64,000 bases of DNA from contig KN834762.1 in assembly GCA_000827265.1 (NCBI GenBank), positions 560,939-624,938 on the forward strand, read 5' to 3'. The translations under genes were made by a program, and so were the position numbers. The DNA is from Collybiopsis luxurians FD-317 M1. Its lineage: Eukaryota > Basidiomycota > Agaricomycetes > Agaricales > Omphalotaceae. Positions within the stretch are counted from its first letter, which is position 1, and the number at the start of each line of letters is the position of its first letter. The notes under the pieces were generated by a model. That model ran no database searches and was not told the DNA's origin. It was given only the letters and a program-made list of their open reading frames with translations. Of this stretch, positions 12,301 to 24,219 are shown in pieces.

Positions 12301-13711
12301 GAAAGTTACGTCTATAGATGAGAGGACTGGCGAGACGGGATCTAAGGAAGGGAAGGAAAACACGCCGGTTGCTTCGATTGATGAACGTGCTGAGCCTCTG
12401 CCGCCGAAACCTATATCTCACAGTCAAAGTCAACCGCTATCGGGCGCACACCGTCGGGCTGCGACGATTCTTGATCCTTCGGGATCCAGATCAAGACATG
12501 AGAGGCGAAGTAGTACAGGTGGTGCGCTGTTAGGTGGGGCTGGAGGAATTGTTGGTGGTACGATGGGACGACATAGACGGCCGTCGACCGGTTACAGCGG
12601 GATGTCTCGTCCCTTGGCCGAAAGGCTTTTCTCGCGGACTGATGAGGAAGGAGAGGTCGAGGAGAAGAATGAGGAGCCGGACGGGGAGAAGCATACCGGC
12701 GGCGCGATATCCGGAGATGAGCATGGTACTGATACGGAAGTTGAGGATGATCGGCATGCTAAACCCATCTTCCTGAAGGGTCTATTCAGGTGTGTGATGC
12801 AAACTTTAATCTTTAGACAAGTTGCTCAATACGTAAATTATCTAGCGTGGCTACCACGTCGACCAAGCCTCCTTCAGCAATCAAGACTGACATCCGACGG
12901 GTACTCGATCGGATGCAGGTTCAATATCGAGAAGTCAAAAATGGATTTGAATGCATTCATCTTCCATCGATCGACCTCTCTTCTGTGGAACCGACGACTC
13001 CCGGCTACCGACATAATCATCACCAGCAAATGTCTTCAGGCTCTGGAGAGCCGTCTACGCCTCGGCCGACTATCACCAAAAAGTCGTCGAAGCTGTCATT
13101 TAGTATCCGAAGTCGAAGTACCCGAGATAGGGATACGTCAATGGAAAAGGACAGGGAGCACCATGGTAGGCCGTCCAATACCACTACGTTGACGGCCACT
13201 CCAAGCACTGGTTCTTCATCGTTCTTCAACGTCTCTTCCAACCTTACAGCGGTTGAGAATGACCCGCCCACGCCAACTGCCACCACAAATGGAGCACCCG
13301 CCCAGTCGCTCGAGATTGATGTCACTCCCCCGGCGCAACCTGCCCCTATCACCCCTGCGACTCCGAACTCGCCTTCAGGATCTATGAACAGCAAGATGCT
13401 TCCACCGATACCTCGCGATTTCGGTTCTCCAGTACCGCCTCGTAGTCCCAGTCCCATGCCTACCGGCGAAGTGGACCGCCAAGCCTTTGAATCGATGGGA
13501 AATAACTCGCTGAGCGTCCGCTTCGAGATTAATATCGTAAAAGTAAGTAGTGTCACCTTCCTACCCGAGGTGAATCAATGATTAACCGCGTCGGTGCTCT
13601 TTCCAGGTTCCGTGGCTGCCGTTACATGGGATCCAGTTTCGTCGAGCGAGCGGTGACGGTTGGCAATATCAAATGCTGGCCAGACGAGTGTTGACTGAGC
13701 TCAAATTATGA
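9355..13711 (+). CDS. KIN1: KIN1/PAR-1/MARK-type serine/threonine protein kinase
   Basis: Polarity/exocytosis kinase of the KIN1-PAR-1 family. Six exons: 9355-9798, 9858-10203, 10270-10572, 10623-12789, 12846-13542 and 13607-13711; total 4062 nt, 1353 aa, frame preserved throughout. An N-terminal low-complexity arm of about 120 residues includes a DRDRDR tract. The kinase domain (about 120-400) has the glycine loop [16 protein letters not shown] (catalytic Lys), [16 protein letters not shown] and AAPELLN. A Ser/Pro-rich linker of roughly 850 residues follows, with a KEKEKEHH stretch. The C-terminus is a KA1 domain: [21 protein letters not shown], then [15 protein letters not shown] and LTELKL at the very end. 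Length and the terminal KA1 fit the family. The start is the first ATG in frame, preceded by a pyrimidine-rich leader. Confidence 0.95.
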
Positions 13712-14335
13712 TTGGTCTGGTCATTCTGATTTACGCTTTTTTTTCTTACCCTCTTCGTAGTACTTTACCTGGGCACTTTTTAAACAAGTCATGCAATTTA
13801 GGTTCTCTTCCTCTATATGATGATTTTCCCTAGTCTCTTTCTTGTCTCTCGCTTGCTTTCATTTCCAGCGGTCTTTTATTTCTCTTTCTCAATTTCTTTT
13901 TGTTTTCTTCCTCTCAATACATTCATGGTGAACAAGGCTCAATCCTCGTTGCTTATTTATTCGTACCATTTTTGTACGACTGTCTACATTCTGGATTTTT
14001 ATCTGCACTCACTTTTTTGAATGCATGCATCATTACAAGTTGATTAGATCCGGTCCGCCAGCCGGACTTACTATTCTACCCCGCACTGAGTGGGGCCCCC
14101 ACACCCCGCATTGTTAGAGGTACGATCCAGGATTCAGCTGGTGCATGAGAGTAAACCCGGTAACTGAGGACATTTGACAATATCGATTTCAACAGTTTGG
14201 ACAGAATTTGAGCGGTACGGTACTTGTGCATATGACCTCATCGAGCTTCTCAAAGTTTCCTATTTAAATAAAAACTTCCCCGATTCTGAACGTTCAAAAA
14301 CGTTTTTCCTTCTTTCTCTTCTACCACCATCTGAC
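13712..14335. other. Intergenic between kinase and sugar transporter
   Basis: T/C-rich 3' region of the kinase gene (13740-14010) followed by the transporter promoter. No additional gene seen. Confidence 0.5.
14261..14270 (+). promoter_or_regulatory. TATA-like box of the sugar transporter gene
   Basis: TATTTAAATA lies 66-75 nt before the transporter ATG, a usual distance for a fungal TATA element with a short leader. Assignment rests only on sequence and position. Confidence 0.45.
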
Positions 14336-16750
14336 ATGAGGGCCTCTGACAAAGTTCCCAAGGAGCCCTATTGGACTACTTTGTCGGGCTTCTGGCTCAA
14401 CACCTGGGTCGCTGTATGTAGGCTTTTCTTTTGTCTGCGCGAAGTGCTCATTCTGCTTCCCAGGTCGCTTGTACGACAGCGATGACTCTTTTCGGTACGG
14501 AGCTAAACTCGCCCGTGTATTTCGAACGTTCTGAGCGGTGTACAGGTTATGATCAAGGCGTGTTTGGAGGAATTATAGTTACAGATAGTTTCCTCCAGAC
14601 CATGGGGAATCCAGGTCAGTTGTTTAAAGGTATCTCGTGCTCAAATCTGTTTACACACGTAAACGAGTAGATGCCGGTCTTCAGGGAACTATTGTTTCCC
14701 TATACGATATCGGTCAGTATTACTCGCTTCTCGATATTTGGAGGTTCACTCTGATGACGCGCCACAGGATGGTATATTCGCGTTTTCTATTCCCAAAAAC
14801 CTCCGGCTCAACTTATTAAACAGCTTCGTGGGTTCAATGGCAACAATCGTGTTTGGCGAGTTCCTTTGATATTTCTTGAGCATTTCGAATGCTAATCTGG
14901 GATGCAGGAGAACGTTTGGGTCGCAAGAACTCGCTGATTATCGGTGTCATTATTATGAGTATTGGTGCTGTCTTGCAAACAACCGCCTTTTCTGTTGCGC
15001 ATATGATTGTGGCCCGTCTGATTACTGGTGAGCCCTGAAATAGTCCTTTTAGCCGCCTTCTCACTCAACCACGACAGGATTCGGCAATGGGTGAGTTATT
15101 TCTCTCTGCAAAAGCTCCAGTATATCGAACGCACGATACCAGCATGAACACATCCACGGCTCCCGTGTGGCAAAGCGAGACTGCTAAGGCTGCTTGGCGA
15201 GGAAAGTTGATCGTCTTTTCTATGATGTGGGTTCCCCGTATACAATTATCTTGTCTTGAAGCTTATTTATCTCACAGTATGAACATCGCTGGTTTTTCGC
15301 TGAGCAATTGGATGACATACGGCTTCAGCTTCTTGGGTGGTGAAATAAGTTGGCGCTTCCCTATCGCGTTTCAACTAGTTTTCTCTATCATTCTTCTGAG
15401 CACTGTTCCGTGGCTTCCAGAGTCGCCTCGTTGGTTGATAGCTCACGGCCGCGAAGAAGAAGGCGCAGAAGTGCTGGCGGCACTGGAAGGGGAGGGCGCG
15501 AGATCTGACTCTCCCAATATTGTGGCGCAAAAGATGGAAATTCTGGAAGCTGTGAATATTGAACGGGAACATTCTCCGAGTTGGAGGGACATACTCAAGG
15601 GAAACACGAATACTGGGATGGTAAAACGAATGGTGCTTGGTTTGGGTAACAAGTCTTCTCGATTTGGAAGTGATCAGCGACATGTAGCTGAACTTAATCT
15701 CGTTTGTCAGGTACTCAGTGGATGCAACAACTGGTAGGAATCAACGTAACAAGTTACTATCTCCCTCTTGTCCTTCAAAACTCCGTGGGTCTTTCCAACA
15801 CCATGTCCCGATTACTTGCCGCCTGCAATTCCGTCAGCTACTTGATTTTCTCGTTTATTGGCTTGGTGAGCATAGGCTTGTTCTGATTCCATCATTTGGT
15901 GCTGAGCTAAAACGCATATGAATTGAAGGTTCTTATCGAAAGAGCGGGGAGGCGAGCTCTTATGATGGTGGGTGGCAGTATTTCCTAGATGTGAATCGTT
16001 AGGTCTGAACGTTTGAGGCTAGGTTGGCGCGGCCGGTCAAGCGGTATCGTACCTTTTCATCTCCGCGCTGCTGTCTCAGGCAGATGGTACATCGAGAGGT
16101 GCGAGGTTTGGGGCTGGAGCTACTAGTTTCTTCTTCCTCTACTACGTGTTCTTTGGTATCTGCTGGCAGGTTTGTTCCTCTTTATGTTCCGGTCATCTTA
16201 TTACGTCTCTAAACGTTCTCGCAAGGGTGTCCCATGGTAAACGAGATATTCTGGTCAATCTGCGAAGTTTACTAAGACCCTGTTAATGCTTTCAGGTTGT
16301 ATCCGACCGAGATTAACTCTCTCTCGATGCGTTCAAAGGGTGCCGCACTCGCCACTGGTAGCAACTGGATTTCCAACTACATCGTCGTACAAATTACCCC
16401 AACTGGGATTCAGAACCTAGGTTGGAAGTTTTACCTCATTTGGTTGGCGTTCAATGCAATCTTCGTTCCCGTAAGTACACCCGTCATTTCTCCTTAAGCC
16501 GTACGCTCACTTAACACTCCATCAGCTCATTTGGATTTTGTATCCCGAAACAGCCAACCGCCACCTTGAAGATATCGACAAGCTTTACAGAGAGAATCCG
16601 GACTTGGTCATTGTTCTCAAAAACAAGGAGGTGTATCAGACCGCAAGACCGCAGCGCTTTATTGATGCCGACCTCAAACGCGACGATCAAGCCAAACTCT
16701 CGCCCGGCTTGAAGGGCTTTGACGTGGAGCACATTGAATCGGCCCACTGA
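14336..16750 (+). CDS. MFS sugar transporter (hexose/lactose permease type)
   Basis: Twelve-TM sugar:proton symporter of the fungal sugar porter family at the plasma membrane. Sixteen exons thread exactly: 14336-14413, 14464-14494, 14546-14614, 14671-14712, 14768-14771, 14824-14855, 14908-15027, 15078-15090, 15143-15226, 15278-15639, 15711-15865, 15929-15967, 16023-16169, 16226-16236, 16296-16470 and 16526-16750 (1587 nt, 528 aa). Family motifs: YDQGVFGG (TM1), GERLGRKNS (loop 2-3), GFGNGMNTSTAPVWQSE, PWLPESPRWLI (loop 6-7), QQLVGINV (TM7), a VLIERAGRRALM block, and YPTEINSLSMRSKGAALA with the PETANRHLEDID end. Odd: exons of 4, 11 and 13 nt, and a GC-AG intron (14856-14907) that is required to keep frame. 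The substrate cannot be told from sequence. Confidence 0.92.
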
Positions 16751-17129
16751 TAGAGAAGTTCGTTATTACGACTTGGAATCATGATTAAAATTGTTTTGTA
16801 TACTGGATAAATGTAAGGTACTTCTTCATTTTGGGACTGGTTTGGCTGGGATAAGATAAATGACATTTATAGAACCTTCCATCAGTTACTTACAGTAGCC
16901 TATACCCCCACATTCACTCAACTTTACCCCACTTTTTTTGAATGAAATAATGAAATGGTTCCATCGAAGAAGCATCTCATCGTCGCCTCTCGGTGCATGC
17001 AGAGCACCACCCCAAGTGATACTCTATAACGTTGCGGATGAATAGATTGTTTCCTACTTTGTGGTACATAGAGAGATACAGTACGAATGATCGACATATG
17101 GATCATTGGATGCGTATTAGACATTCAGT
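16751..17129. other. Convergent 3' spacer
   Basis: Spacer between the 3' ends of the sugar transporter (+) and the dioxygenase (-). No gene or clear terminator hairpin seen. Confidence 0.5.
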
Positions 17130-18760
17130 CTAGTTTGGGATTCCCAGTGCTTCCCTCCTTGATTTGGAGTTGGGGTCGAAGAAGGGCTTCTCTCCGATAC
17201 TAACCACACGATTGCCTTGTCGGAACGCTGAGTAGTCGTGGCTGAAGGGAAGGGAAGACGTAATGAACAAACTGATAATACAAGGAACGGATGATTGCAG
17301 GCTTACGTAGCAGTGTGGAACGCGGAGCGGTTATCCCAGATTGCGAGGTCGTTCAATTTCCACTTATAGCGTACCTACGGCTGCCTTTAAAATGCGTTCA
17401 AGAGAAAGAAGGAAGTCAGAGGTCGCACCTGGAAGTCGTGGTTTTCTGCAATATGCCTAAAAAGGTAATCCAATAAATTGTTCGACTCGTCCGGTGCCAG
17501 TTCAACGATTCGTTTCGTGAACCTACGACCGCGAAACATGATCAAACAGTGAAGACAACCGTTATGAGCAGGTGTTATTCACCCTTTGTTGACAAATACG
17601 CTCTTGAAGCCTGTTACTGGGTTTGTTCGGATGACCGGGCTAGTTGAACAATTGATCCTCGATGCTGAGGTAGTACAAGGACATAGAGTAAACTTACTGA
17701 ATAGCCGTCAAGTCCGTGCCACAGTTCTCCGGAGAGCCTCTAGGATCATTGATCTTGAGGTCAAACTTCTTTGCGTATTCGTTGAAAATCTCTCCGCTAT
17801 GAATCGCCGTCAGGCCCTCCAGGAACTTTTGGAATGCAGGAGAAAGTTTGTCGTATGCTTCGTATCCGCTATAGTTCGTGACGGCATTAGTAAGAATGAG
17901 CGATCACTGACGGTATGAACCTTACCTTGCCCACTAAAGATGGTAACAACGCCGTTCGGTTCAGGAATGACATAGTCTTTCTTTCCAGGGTGCTTACCAA
18001 CGTATCACCTCCAGCTATAGACATAAGCCTTATCAGTCGTCGCGATTTTCGTATACAACGTTCAACTCACTTGGAGGAAGAGTGTGCATCTTGAGGAGCT
18101 ACAAGAACGGACGATTGTAAAGACGGTTTCAGTGATTAGACGAAGAAATTCTTACTGAGTAATCTGAGGGTACACGTTCGAAAGAGATATCCGCATGCCA
18201 GCCGTCACCTAATGCCAGCATTGTTAATCGCACAATTCCGCGGCGATAAATATGCCTGCAATACTTACTCGCACGCGTCTTTTCCCTGTAACCCGCCTTT
18301 GCAATTCCCCTTCGAAGAAGATAATTAGTCTCTTAGCCCTGATAGAAAAGAACGAAGAAGAATCAACTCACCCCATCGACGAGATGACGGACACATCCGC
18401 ACCCAGCTCGGGGGTTTCCTCAGAGATAGGATGCCTATGGAGCGTTGAAGTTTCCGGGTTCCCCGACAGTTTCCCAAGCCTCTTTCCCAGCTCCAACTGC
18501 TCTTGAACCGTCAAATCTTGCGCGGAAAAGAAGACGACGCCTCGGTGGGAGACGAGAGTAGCAAGATCTTTGATGAGCTGATCTGCATTGGGGGCTTTGA
18601 GGATGGCGGAGAGTTGGACGGAGGAATCATCGAAGTGAGTTCCAATGTGCGGCTCACACTCGTAGTGAGAATATTGGGCCCAGGAACCGATTATGGCGTC
18701 GGACGAGACCGACGGAGAGGCTGGGCGGCTGGAGGATGAGTCGGAAGGGGCGGCGACCAT
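17130..18760 (-). CDS. TauD/TfdA-family 2-oxoglutarate/Fe(II) dioxygenase (sulfonate/taurine type)
   Basis: Probable alpha-ketoglutarate-dependent hydroxylase releasing sulfite from sulfonates such as taurine; the substrate is inferred from family only. The spliced protein is about 340 aa. Residues 1-130 form one exon (VVFFSAQDLT, LGKRLGKLSG), followed by small exons, WHADISFE (Fe ligands His and Asp), PPTGGDTLWASGYEAYDKL, then IWDNRSAFHTATHDYS holding the distal Fe-binding His, and a QGNRVVSIGEKP C-terminus whose Arg is in the position expected to bind 2-oxoglutarate. Odd: two tiny exons, 17 nt (between PELGADVSVISSM and SDGWHAD) and 8 nt at 17926-17933, the latter required to restore WAS before GYEAYD. 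The ATG at 18758-18760 opens a Ser-rich N-terminus. It is convergent with the sugar transporter. Confidence 0.88.
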
Positions 18761-19197
18761 GGCGGTATATAGATTGGTAGTAACTAGCAGTAAGGAATAG
18801 GCGCTGGGAAACCTAGAGAGGTGTTAATCAGATGTACGGATCCACATACCCTCTATATTTATAGGTACGGTGCCGTGGGTCATTCTCATTTCTAATATCC
18901 CGGGGGGCGATCCTCGAACCTGGACCAACTGATTATGTCGCGATAACGGCTGATTATTACGCGATCCTCGTGAGTTGTGATACAATGAGTTTGCATATCT
19001 TGGGGTTAGTACTATAGGTAGAAGCCATAGAAGCCATATGTTTTTTATCTTGTGATCTTTATGTGAAGATTTGTAGGTTGAACAGGTATTAGTTCAGCGG
19101 AGGAGAATTCGTAGTTCACCGGCGCGTAGAACTAGGCAGCGTGGAAGAATATTTTGTTCCTCGCCCTCTAGAAGTTATAGTGTACATATATCATTCC
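18761..19197. other. Intergenic, nothing recognised
   Basis: AT-rich spacer holding the 5' region of the dioxygenase gene and the 3' region of the amino acid permease gene (both on the minus strand). No gene seen. Confidence 0.5.
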
Positions 19198-21395
19198 CTA
19201 CAGAGCATTACTTGCACATGTGAATACTCCTCCAACTGCCTGAGCTCTATATGATAATATGATAGAATCTATAGATGTCTGCAAAAAAAGTGATTCAACG
19301 ATTATCGGGTCGGGTCAGCTGAACAGAGAAGTTCTGAGATGAACTTCACTCACATAAGTGCCTGCGACGGTAATATAAGCTCCAAGAAGAATAAAAAAGT
19401 AGTTTATCAGAGTCTCCGCCGATCGCAGAGGTCCAGCCCATTTCGAATTCCCGGGATACATAGTGAAGTATGCCATTGCCCAAAAGATGAAACTTTGAAA
19501 CGAAATCAATCATCAATGGGAGCGGTCGTCGCAACCGAACTCACCCAAACCACCCATCTAAACAATTTGCAAAAGAATAAAAAATAAAAAATCCGGAATC
19601 ATCGTTAGCTTAAACTCGGGCAGGGACGGCAAAAAACACGCACCGAATAACGAACTCATCAAACTCAGCATATCGGAGAAAAAAGGGATAACTTCCGCGA
19701 TAATAAACGCAAAGACCCAAGTAGTCGCCAAGATGCCGACCCAAACTCCCCATCCGAGCCAGGTATTGGAGTGTCGGTGTCGGGACTCGCGAAAGAGTCG
19801 GAAAAATATGAAGCGAGCACTAACAGACTAGAACGGGCAATGCTCAAAAGTTGACTTCTCTGGAAGCACACTAGAAACGAGAAGAAACTGACGGAGTATA
19901 AAGAACCCAAGTAGATAATTGTAGGGACAGCGAAGGAAAATGCGATAATCTTCAGCGTATGCGTTAACGAGCCGAATGCCGGAGCTTCGACGTATTGATT
20001 CTGTTTGTCTGCGAATTAGAATGAAAAAGCTATCAAGCCGAAAGTTTAACATACTCCTGTTGAATGGGAGAGAACAGTTCAATATCAAGCGAAGATTTTT
20101 GCAAAGCTAAAAACCCAGCGCACCAACAAAATGGTATACGACAGCGCCGCAGACCGTATACGTGACCACTTCGGCAATAGTGACGGCCCAAAGAGCTTTG
20201 GGAAAGTCTTTTGGATTCTCCATCTCCGCAATGAACTGTGGGCGGAGAGGACGCGTTCGTTCGAACCACAAATCGTAGAACCGGAATTAAGCAAAACGTA
20301 CCGAGGGGATCGCGGCTTGGCCGACGAGAGTGTACGTGATATTCAGGAATGCGGACATTCCTGTTTAGCAAGGATATACATCAATATAAACCGACCGAAC
20401 ACCTAACATGGATTGACTTTTTACCTGAAACAAACGTAGTCCCAGCGACAGGAATTGCCGTTACCAATGGCTCTTGGCCAGCGATATATCCGAAGGGATG
20501 GGTTTGGACACCAGCAAAGATCATTGTAAGAAGAACAGCGATACCCATAGTAATCGCGCTGAACGCGCCGAATCCCGACATTTGGTTGAGGGTCCGCGGT
20601 AAGGAGACGATGAAGCACACAACCGCCGTTATCACCTGTCAGCGACTCAAGTTAACGCGGATCAAATGTGCATTAACAAGTGATATTCACCCCGTATACG
20701 ATAGAGCACTCCGCCGAGTTTGAAACTGTGTTCAAGTATTTGGCCCCTGTCAGGACGTGTAACGCTTCGAAATAGGTTCATGAATATACGGCTGACGATC
20801 AAACAGAATGCATTGAGTCGTACCTTGGATGAAAACATTGTTAAGAATGAACATTATCGACGTGAGATTGTACGCCAGCTGCGACCCTCCAAACAGATAC
20901 TGCCCAATATCGCAAATGTCGCGCATTTCGGGATGCTTGATGCAAAACCGGCCAAGAATCAGGGAGGTATATAAGCAGGTTGCAGCGACGGTTACGGTGA
21001 CGATGACACCCGGTACCATTCCAAGAACAGAGAAGGACCTGCGTAAGAGGCATACTGAGCAAGATGGAGCAGGACAGAAGACGGGATTTGGTTTCTCACC
21101 AAGGAAACGAAACCATGGCCAAACAAATATACTCGGAAAACAGCAACATTGCGGTCTATGTGACGCATACATAAACTGCGAATTGGTTTATTGGAAGGAT
21201 GGATGTACATACCTTTTGCCACGAACAAGTTCTGTACTTGATCTCATTTTCGCTTTCTCTTGCGATTTGCAGTCCAATGTTGACAGAATCCGCAGAGCTG
21301 TCCGTACTCAGCGCAGAACCTGGCCGTTTGTGGCTCCCTTTTTCAGGATCATGGTGGTCATGAACCAAGGCAGCCTTGGGTAAAGAATCGGACAT
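19198..21395 (-). CDS. mtr: Neutral amino acid permease, mtr-like (AAAP family)
   Basis: Multi-TM amino acid:proton symporter resembling the Neurospora N-system (mtr) permease. About ten GT-AG introns thread without a stop. The protein starts MSDSLPKAALVHDHHDPEKG, continues with a hydrophilic N-terminus, then FSEYICLAMVSFPW, SVLGMVPGVIVTV, HPEMRDICDIGQYLFGG, ALHVLTGAKYLN, LPRTLNQMSGFGAFS, MSAFLNITYTLVGQAAIPSF followed by IAEMENPKDFPKALW (typical of the family), a VEAPAFGSL block, SSVSARFIFFRLF, and a last TM pair before PGNSKWAGPLRSAET. The final exon ends GGVFTCASNAL, matching the family's Cys-containing tail. About 480 aa. A piece of this gene is duplicated in the array at 36973-37140. The sequence just upstream of its ATG is the first copy of a repeat that recurs in the array. 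Confidence 0.9.
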
Positions 21396-21471
21396 GGTTG
21401 GAAAGAGAGGACTAGCGTTGGAGTTTTAAACCATTGCAGGGCCAAGTTCTTTTGATGCAATTCTGGCAGGT

Positions 21472-21720
21472 ACAACAAGGAACCACGCGGTGAGGTTGGA
21501 AATGACGCCTTTTCAATGGCAGATAACGAGCGAATTTACAAGCGGGAGAAACTGGAGTACCTGGAGCATCATTCGTACAGAATTAGAAGTTTGCGCTCAC
21601 GCCTCTGATGCGCCACCGCACCAATAGATTAAGAGGCCGAACCCATTGTGGACCACGAGCTCAGACACTGCGCTCTTTTGGCGCTGTATGTGGTGGTGGT
21701 CGTCTACGGTGCTTTTCAAA
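21472..21720 (+). repeat. Array-associated repeat R, copy 1
   Basis: Shares aaccaYgcggtgaggtt, gagcatcatt(c/t)gtacagaatt and the tract gatgcgccaccgcaccaata, ending at the gctgtatgtggtggt motif, with 24220-24500; weaker matches lie at 26870-27080 and 37150-37480. It sits between the permease start and the kinase-like pseudogene, so it marks the left edge of the accessory region. Confidence 0.75.
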
Positions 21721-21725
21721 CCGCC

Positions 21726-23568
21726 ATGTCTGGGTCCAACGCATTGCCTGAAATCGAAATCCTGGTCTATGTTGATTCTACAGGAAGCACAGAAGCTGCT
21801 GTAGTACTACCCTATACACTGTCATCAAACACGACATTGAACACACTTAGGCGAGAGCTGCGTAAAGCTGCTGGTGGTTTAAGTGGGGATTTCCTTCAAG
21901 CGTCAGATTGTTCCTGGTATGTGTCTACATGCTTAAAGTAAGCTCTTGTGATTGAACACAACTTGAATCAAGACCAGCTTTACCGCGCCTTTCCCGGTCG
22001 AGGGACGTAGAGCTCGCGTGTTAGAGAATAGGATCTGCGACTCAAGCAGGCTCATCTGGTCGATAACCCTCATCAGATTCAACTCTTGGTTCAATTTGAC
22101 AAAAGTAGGTTTTTTACATTGTCATCCTTTGAAGTGTCGATCGCTTACCTGGAGTAAAGAACGAAAATTAGAAGAAGTCGAAGATCAGCCTGAGGACAAC
22201 AGAGAACAAAAACGAGCTCGTCCAGGTTTGTACCGCACAGGGCGAGACTTAATCTCTACTGACTTGTCTACAGGAATCGGTGATGATCAAACAATCTACA
22301 ATAGAAGTCTTCAGTTAGTCAGGCGCGCGATGCTGAATCACCGTCGGGTGCGATGAGGCAATTCGCCGCGGCGCAAAAGAACTGCCCAGGATACATTGGC
22401 AGGCCTGATTACACGACTAGTGGACCACCCATATCCATATTCCACCCAGCCTTTGAAGAGTTCAAGGATGAGCTTGAGCAAGACATTGAACCCAGTCCGG
22501 AGTTCATTGAGCTGGCGCACGACTTCATAGTGGCCTCACTACAGATTTACCCTGATGAAGCGTCACGAGCAGAGGCCGTGGAGCCAATCTTAGGGCAATT
22601 GCTTGACCGAGGTATTACACCAGTTCTTCATCACGATAAATCAGCAGGGGATGGCTCAGTCATTGTAGAAATTCATTTCAAGGGTGCACCTGTGCCTCTC
22701 AAAATTCTTATCTTCGAATTCATAAATGAGTTTGGCAGCGGTGTCGGTGACCCAACAGTTCAGGCTGGACTCACCGCTCGCAAAGTGTGGGCGCAAACCA
22801 AAGTGAGTGCTTTCTTGTTCGGGAAATTCGTAGTACTAAAATCTCAACCCAGCTTGACTCAGTTCGGGACCGGCGCTGCTGCCCAGTCTTCTTAGTAACA
22901 GTTCCTGGGCCATATGTTATAATCTCTGGTTCTGTCTTCGCCGAACGATTCATTTTGGAACCTCTAATCCCTATGTATCCTCTTTGGGGCCCGATTTCTG
23001 AACAATCAAAGCTTGCACGCACTATCGCCCAAGTGTTTACAGCTCTCCAAAAGAGCCTTCCACGCTATACTACATGGAAACAGTTCCCACCCTTCGTCGT
23101 CCTACCAGCGATCACGGTGCCCCGAACGTTCCCGAGGCCAAACAGTTGATGCTCACGATGCACGTTTTTCCAGATAACCCCTGGTGCGCAATCTTCTGGG
23201 GAAGTATTGGCGTACAGGATGTGGTTTTTGTCAAGTTTGTCCCAACCTATGGGGAAGATGCCCATAGGTACATGGCCGAGCATGGTCTTGCTCCGAATCT
23301 CAGGTTCTGTATGAGGATCCCTGGTGGACTGATAATGGTGATGGATTACATTGAGGGAGTAATTGTTTTGCATGAATTTTCGGGTGCGGTCCCGCCTTAT
23401 ATTGTTCAAAGGATCGATTGGGGTATAGACGTTCTTCACAAAGACGGCTTCGTGTTCGGTGACCTTAGAAAAGCCAACATCATGATCCCTACGAACGATC
23501 AGTGCAAAATAATGTTCGTGGACTTCGATTGGAGCAGGAAAGAGGGTCAGGTCCGATACCCTCTGTAA
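21726..23568 (+). pseudogene. CRN-like kinase-fold protein, frameshifted
   Basis: N-terminal block (MSGSNALPEIEILVYVDSTG, TLNTLRRELRKAAGGL) resembles the ubiquitin-like head of fungal Crinkler-type proteins. The middle is HPAFEEFKDEL and a GLTARKVW block; the C-terminus is the degenerate kinase fold common in agaricomycetes, with FGDLRKANIM replacing HRD-loop residues and VDFDW replacing DFG. Introns near 21917-21975, 22104-22156, 22226-22314 and 22802-22851 restore most of the frame. Two breaks remain. Near 22030, a base is missing between the LENR and LRLKQAHLVDNPHQIQ blocks (frame shift). Near 23070, an extra base shifts the frame between SLPRY and METVPTLRRP. I therefore call it a pseudogene; a sequencing error or an unrecognised intron is the alternative. 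The stop is at 23568. Family members are proposed effectors or nucleic-acid-targeting proteins; no role is assigned here. Confidence 0.7.
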
Positions 23569-24219
23569 TGTGTGTGATCTCTCACCGTTCGGCCAGCCAC
23601 TGCTAAGCTATACAGGGTTTATATTGAGCCCTAGGTATAGTACTTGTACTTGATGTAGTAGTCCGTAGTCAGTAAGTGAGTAACGCAAGTGTAGCGAATG
23701 GTAGTCAAAAAGTAAGAGATAAAAAAGCCCCTAACTAATCTAATCTACTGATAAGTAAGGGTAAGTACGAATAAGGAAATTACTTGATCATATGTGTTAC
23801 ACCCTCTCATGAATCGTACTACCAAGGATTGGCCTCCCGACGCCCATCCTGGAAAGCTCATTAAATCTGAGCACGACAAGTTCATGGTTCAGCAGTTATT
23901 AGTCTCCGAGCCTTGATATCCTTTTGCCATCCCCACATCCAACGCACGGCTTCATGAACTTAATTTAAAGTTCTAGAAACTGGACCTGTCTCTTCGTTAT
24001 AGCTTGTTTCTGCGATTGCTTTATACATCCGAGTTACCGTCCCGTAATATAATCTTGTGTTCGATACTTATCCCCCCCATGTTTTGTAATAAAAGTTGGA
24101 AGAGTGAGAACATGGTGGTAAGTCCAGCATTTGTAATCCAAAATGGATGATCGGGCCGGGAGTCCTCTCCCGCTCTTCAGCCATACTTAAACACAATTTG
24201 AATCATAATGACAACCATG
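23569..24219. other. AT-rich spacer
   Basis: No gene recognised. It contains many taagta/agtaagt tetramer-like repeats between 23640 and 23780 but no regular array. Confidence 0.4.

Noticed and set aside
11954..12433. Long antisense frame of 159 codons and other frames overlapping the kinase linker
   Set aside because: Shadow of the Ser/Lys/Glu-rich KIN1 linker; no independent family signal.
13020..13556. Antisense 178-codon frame over the kinase C-terminus
   Set aside because: The sense strand is clearly coding for the KA1-proximal region.
22353..23149. Reading the kinase-like locus as two or three separate small genes
   Set aside because: The pieces join in family order by good introns plus two single-base shifts, so one broken gene is simpler.
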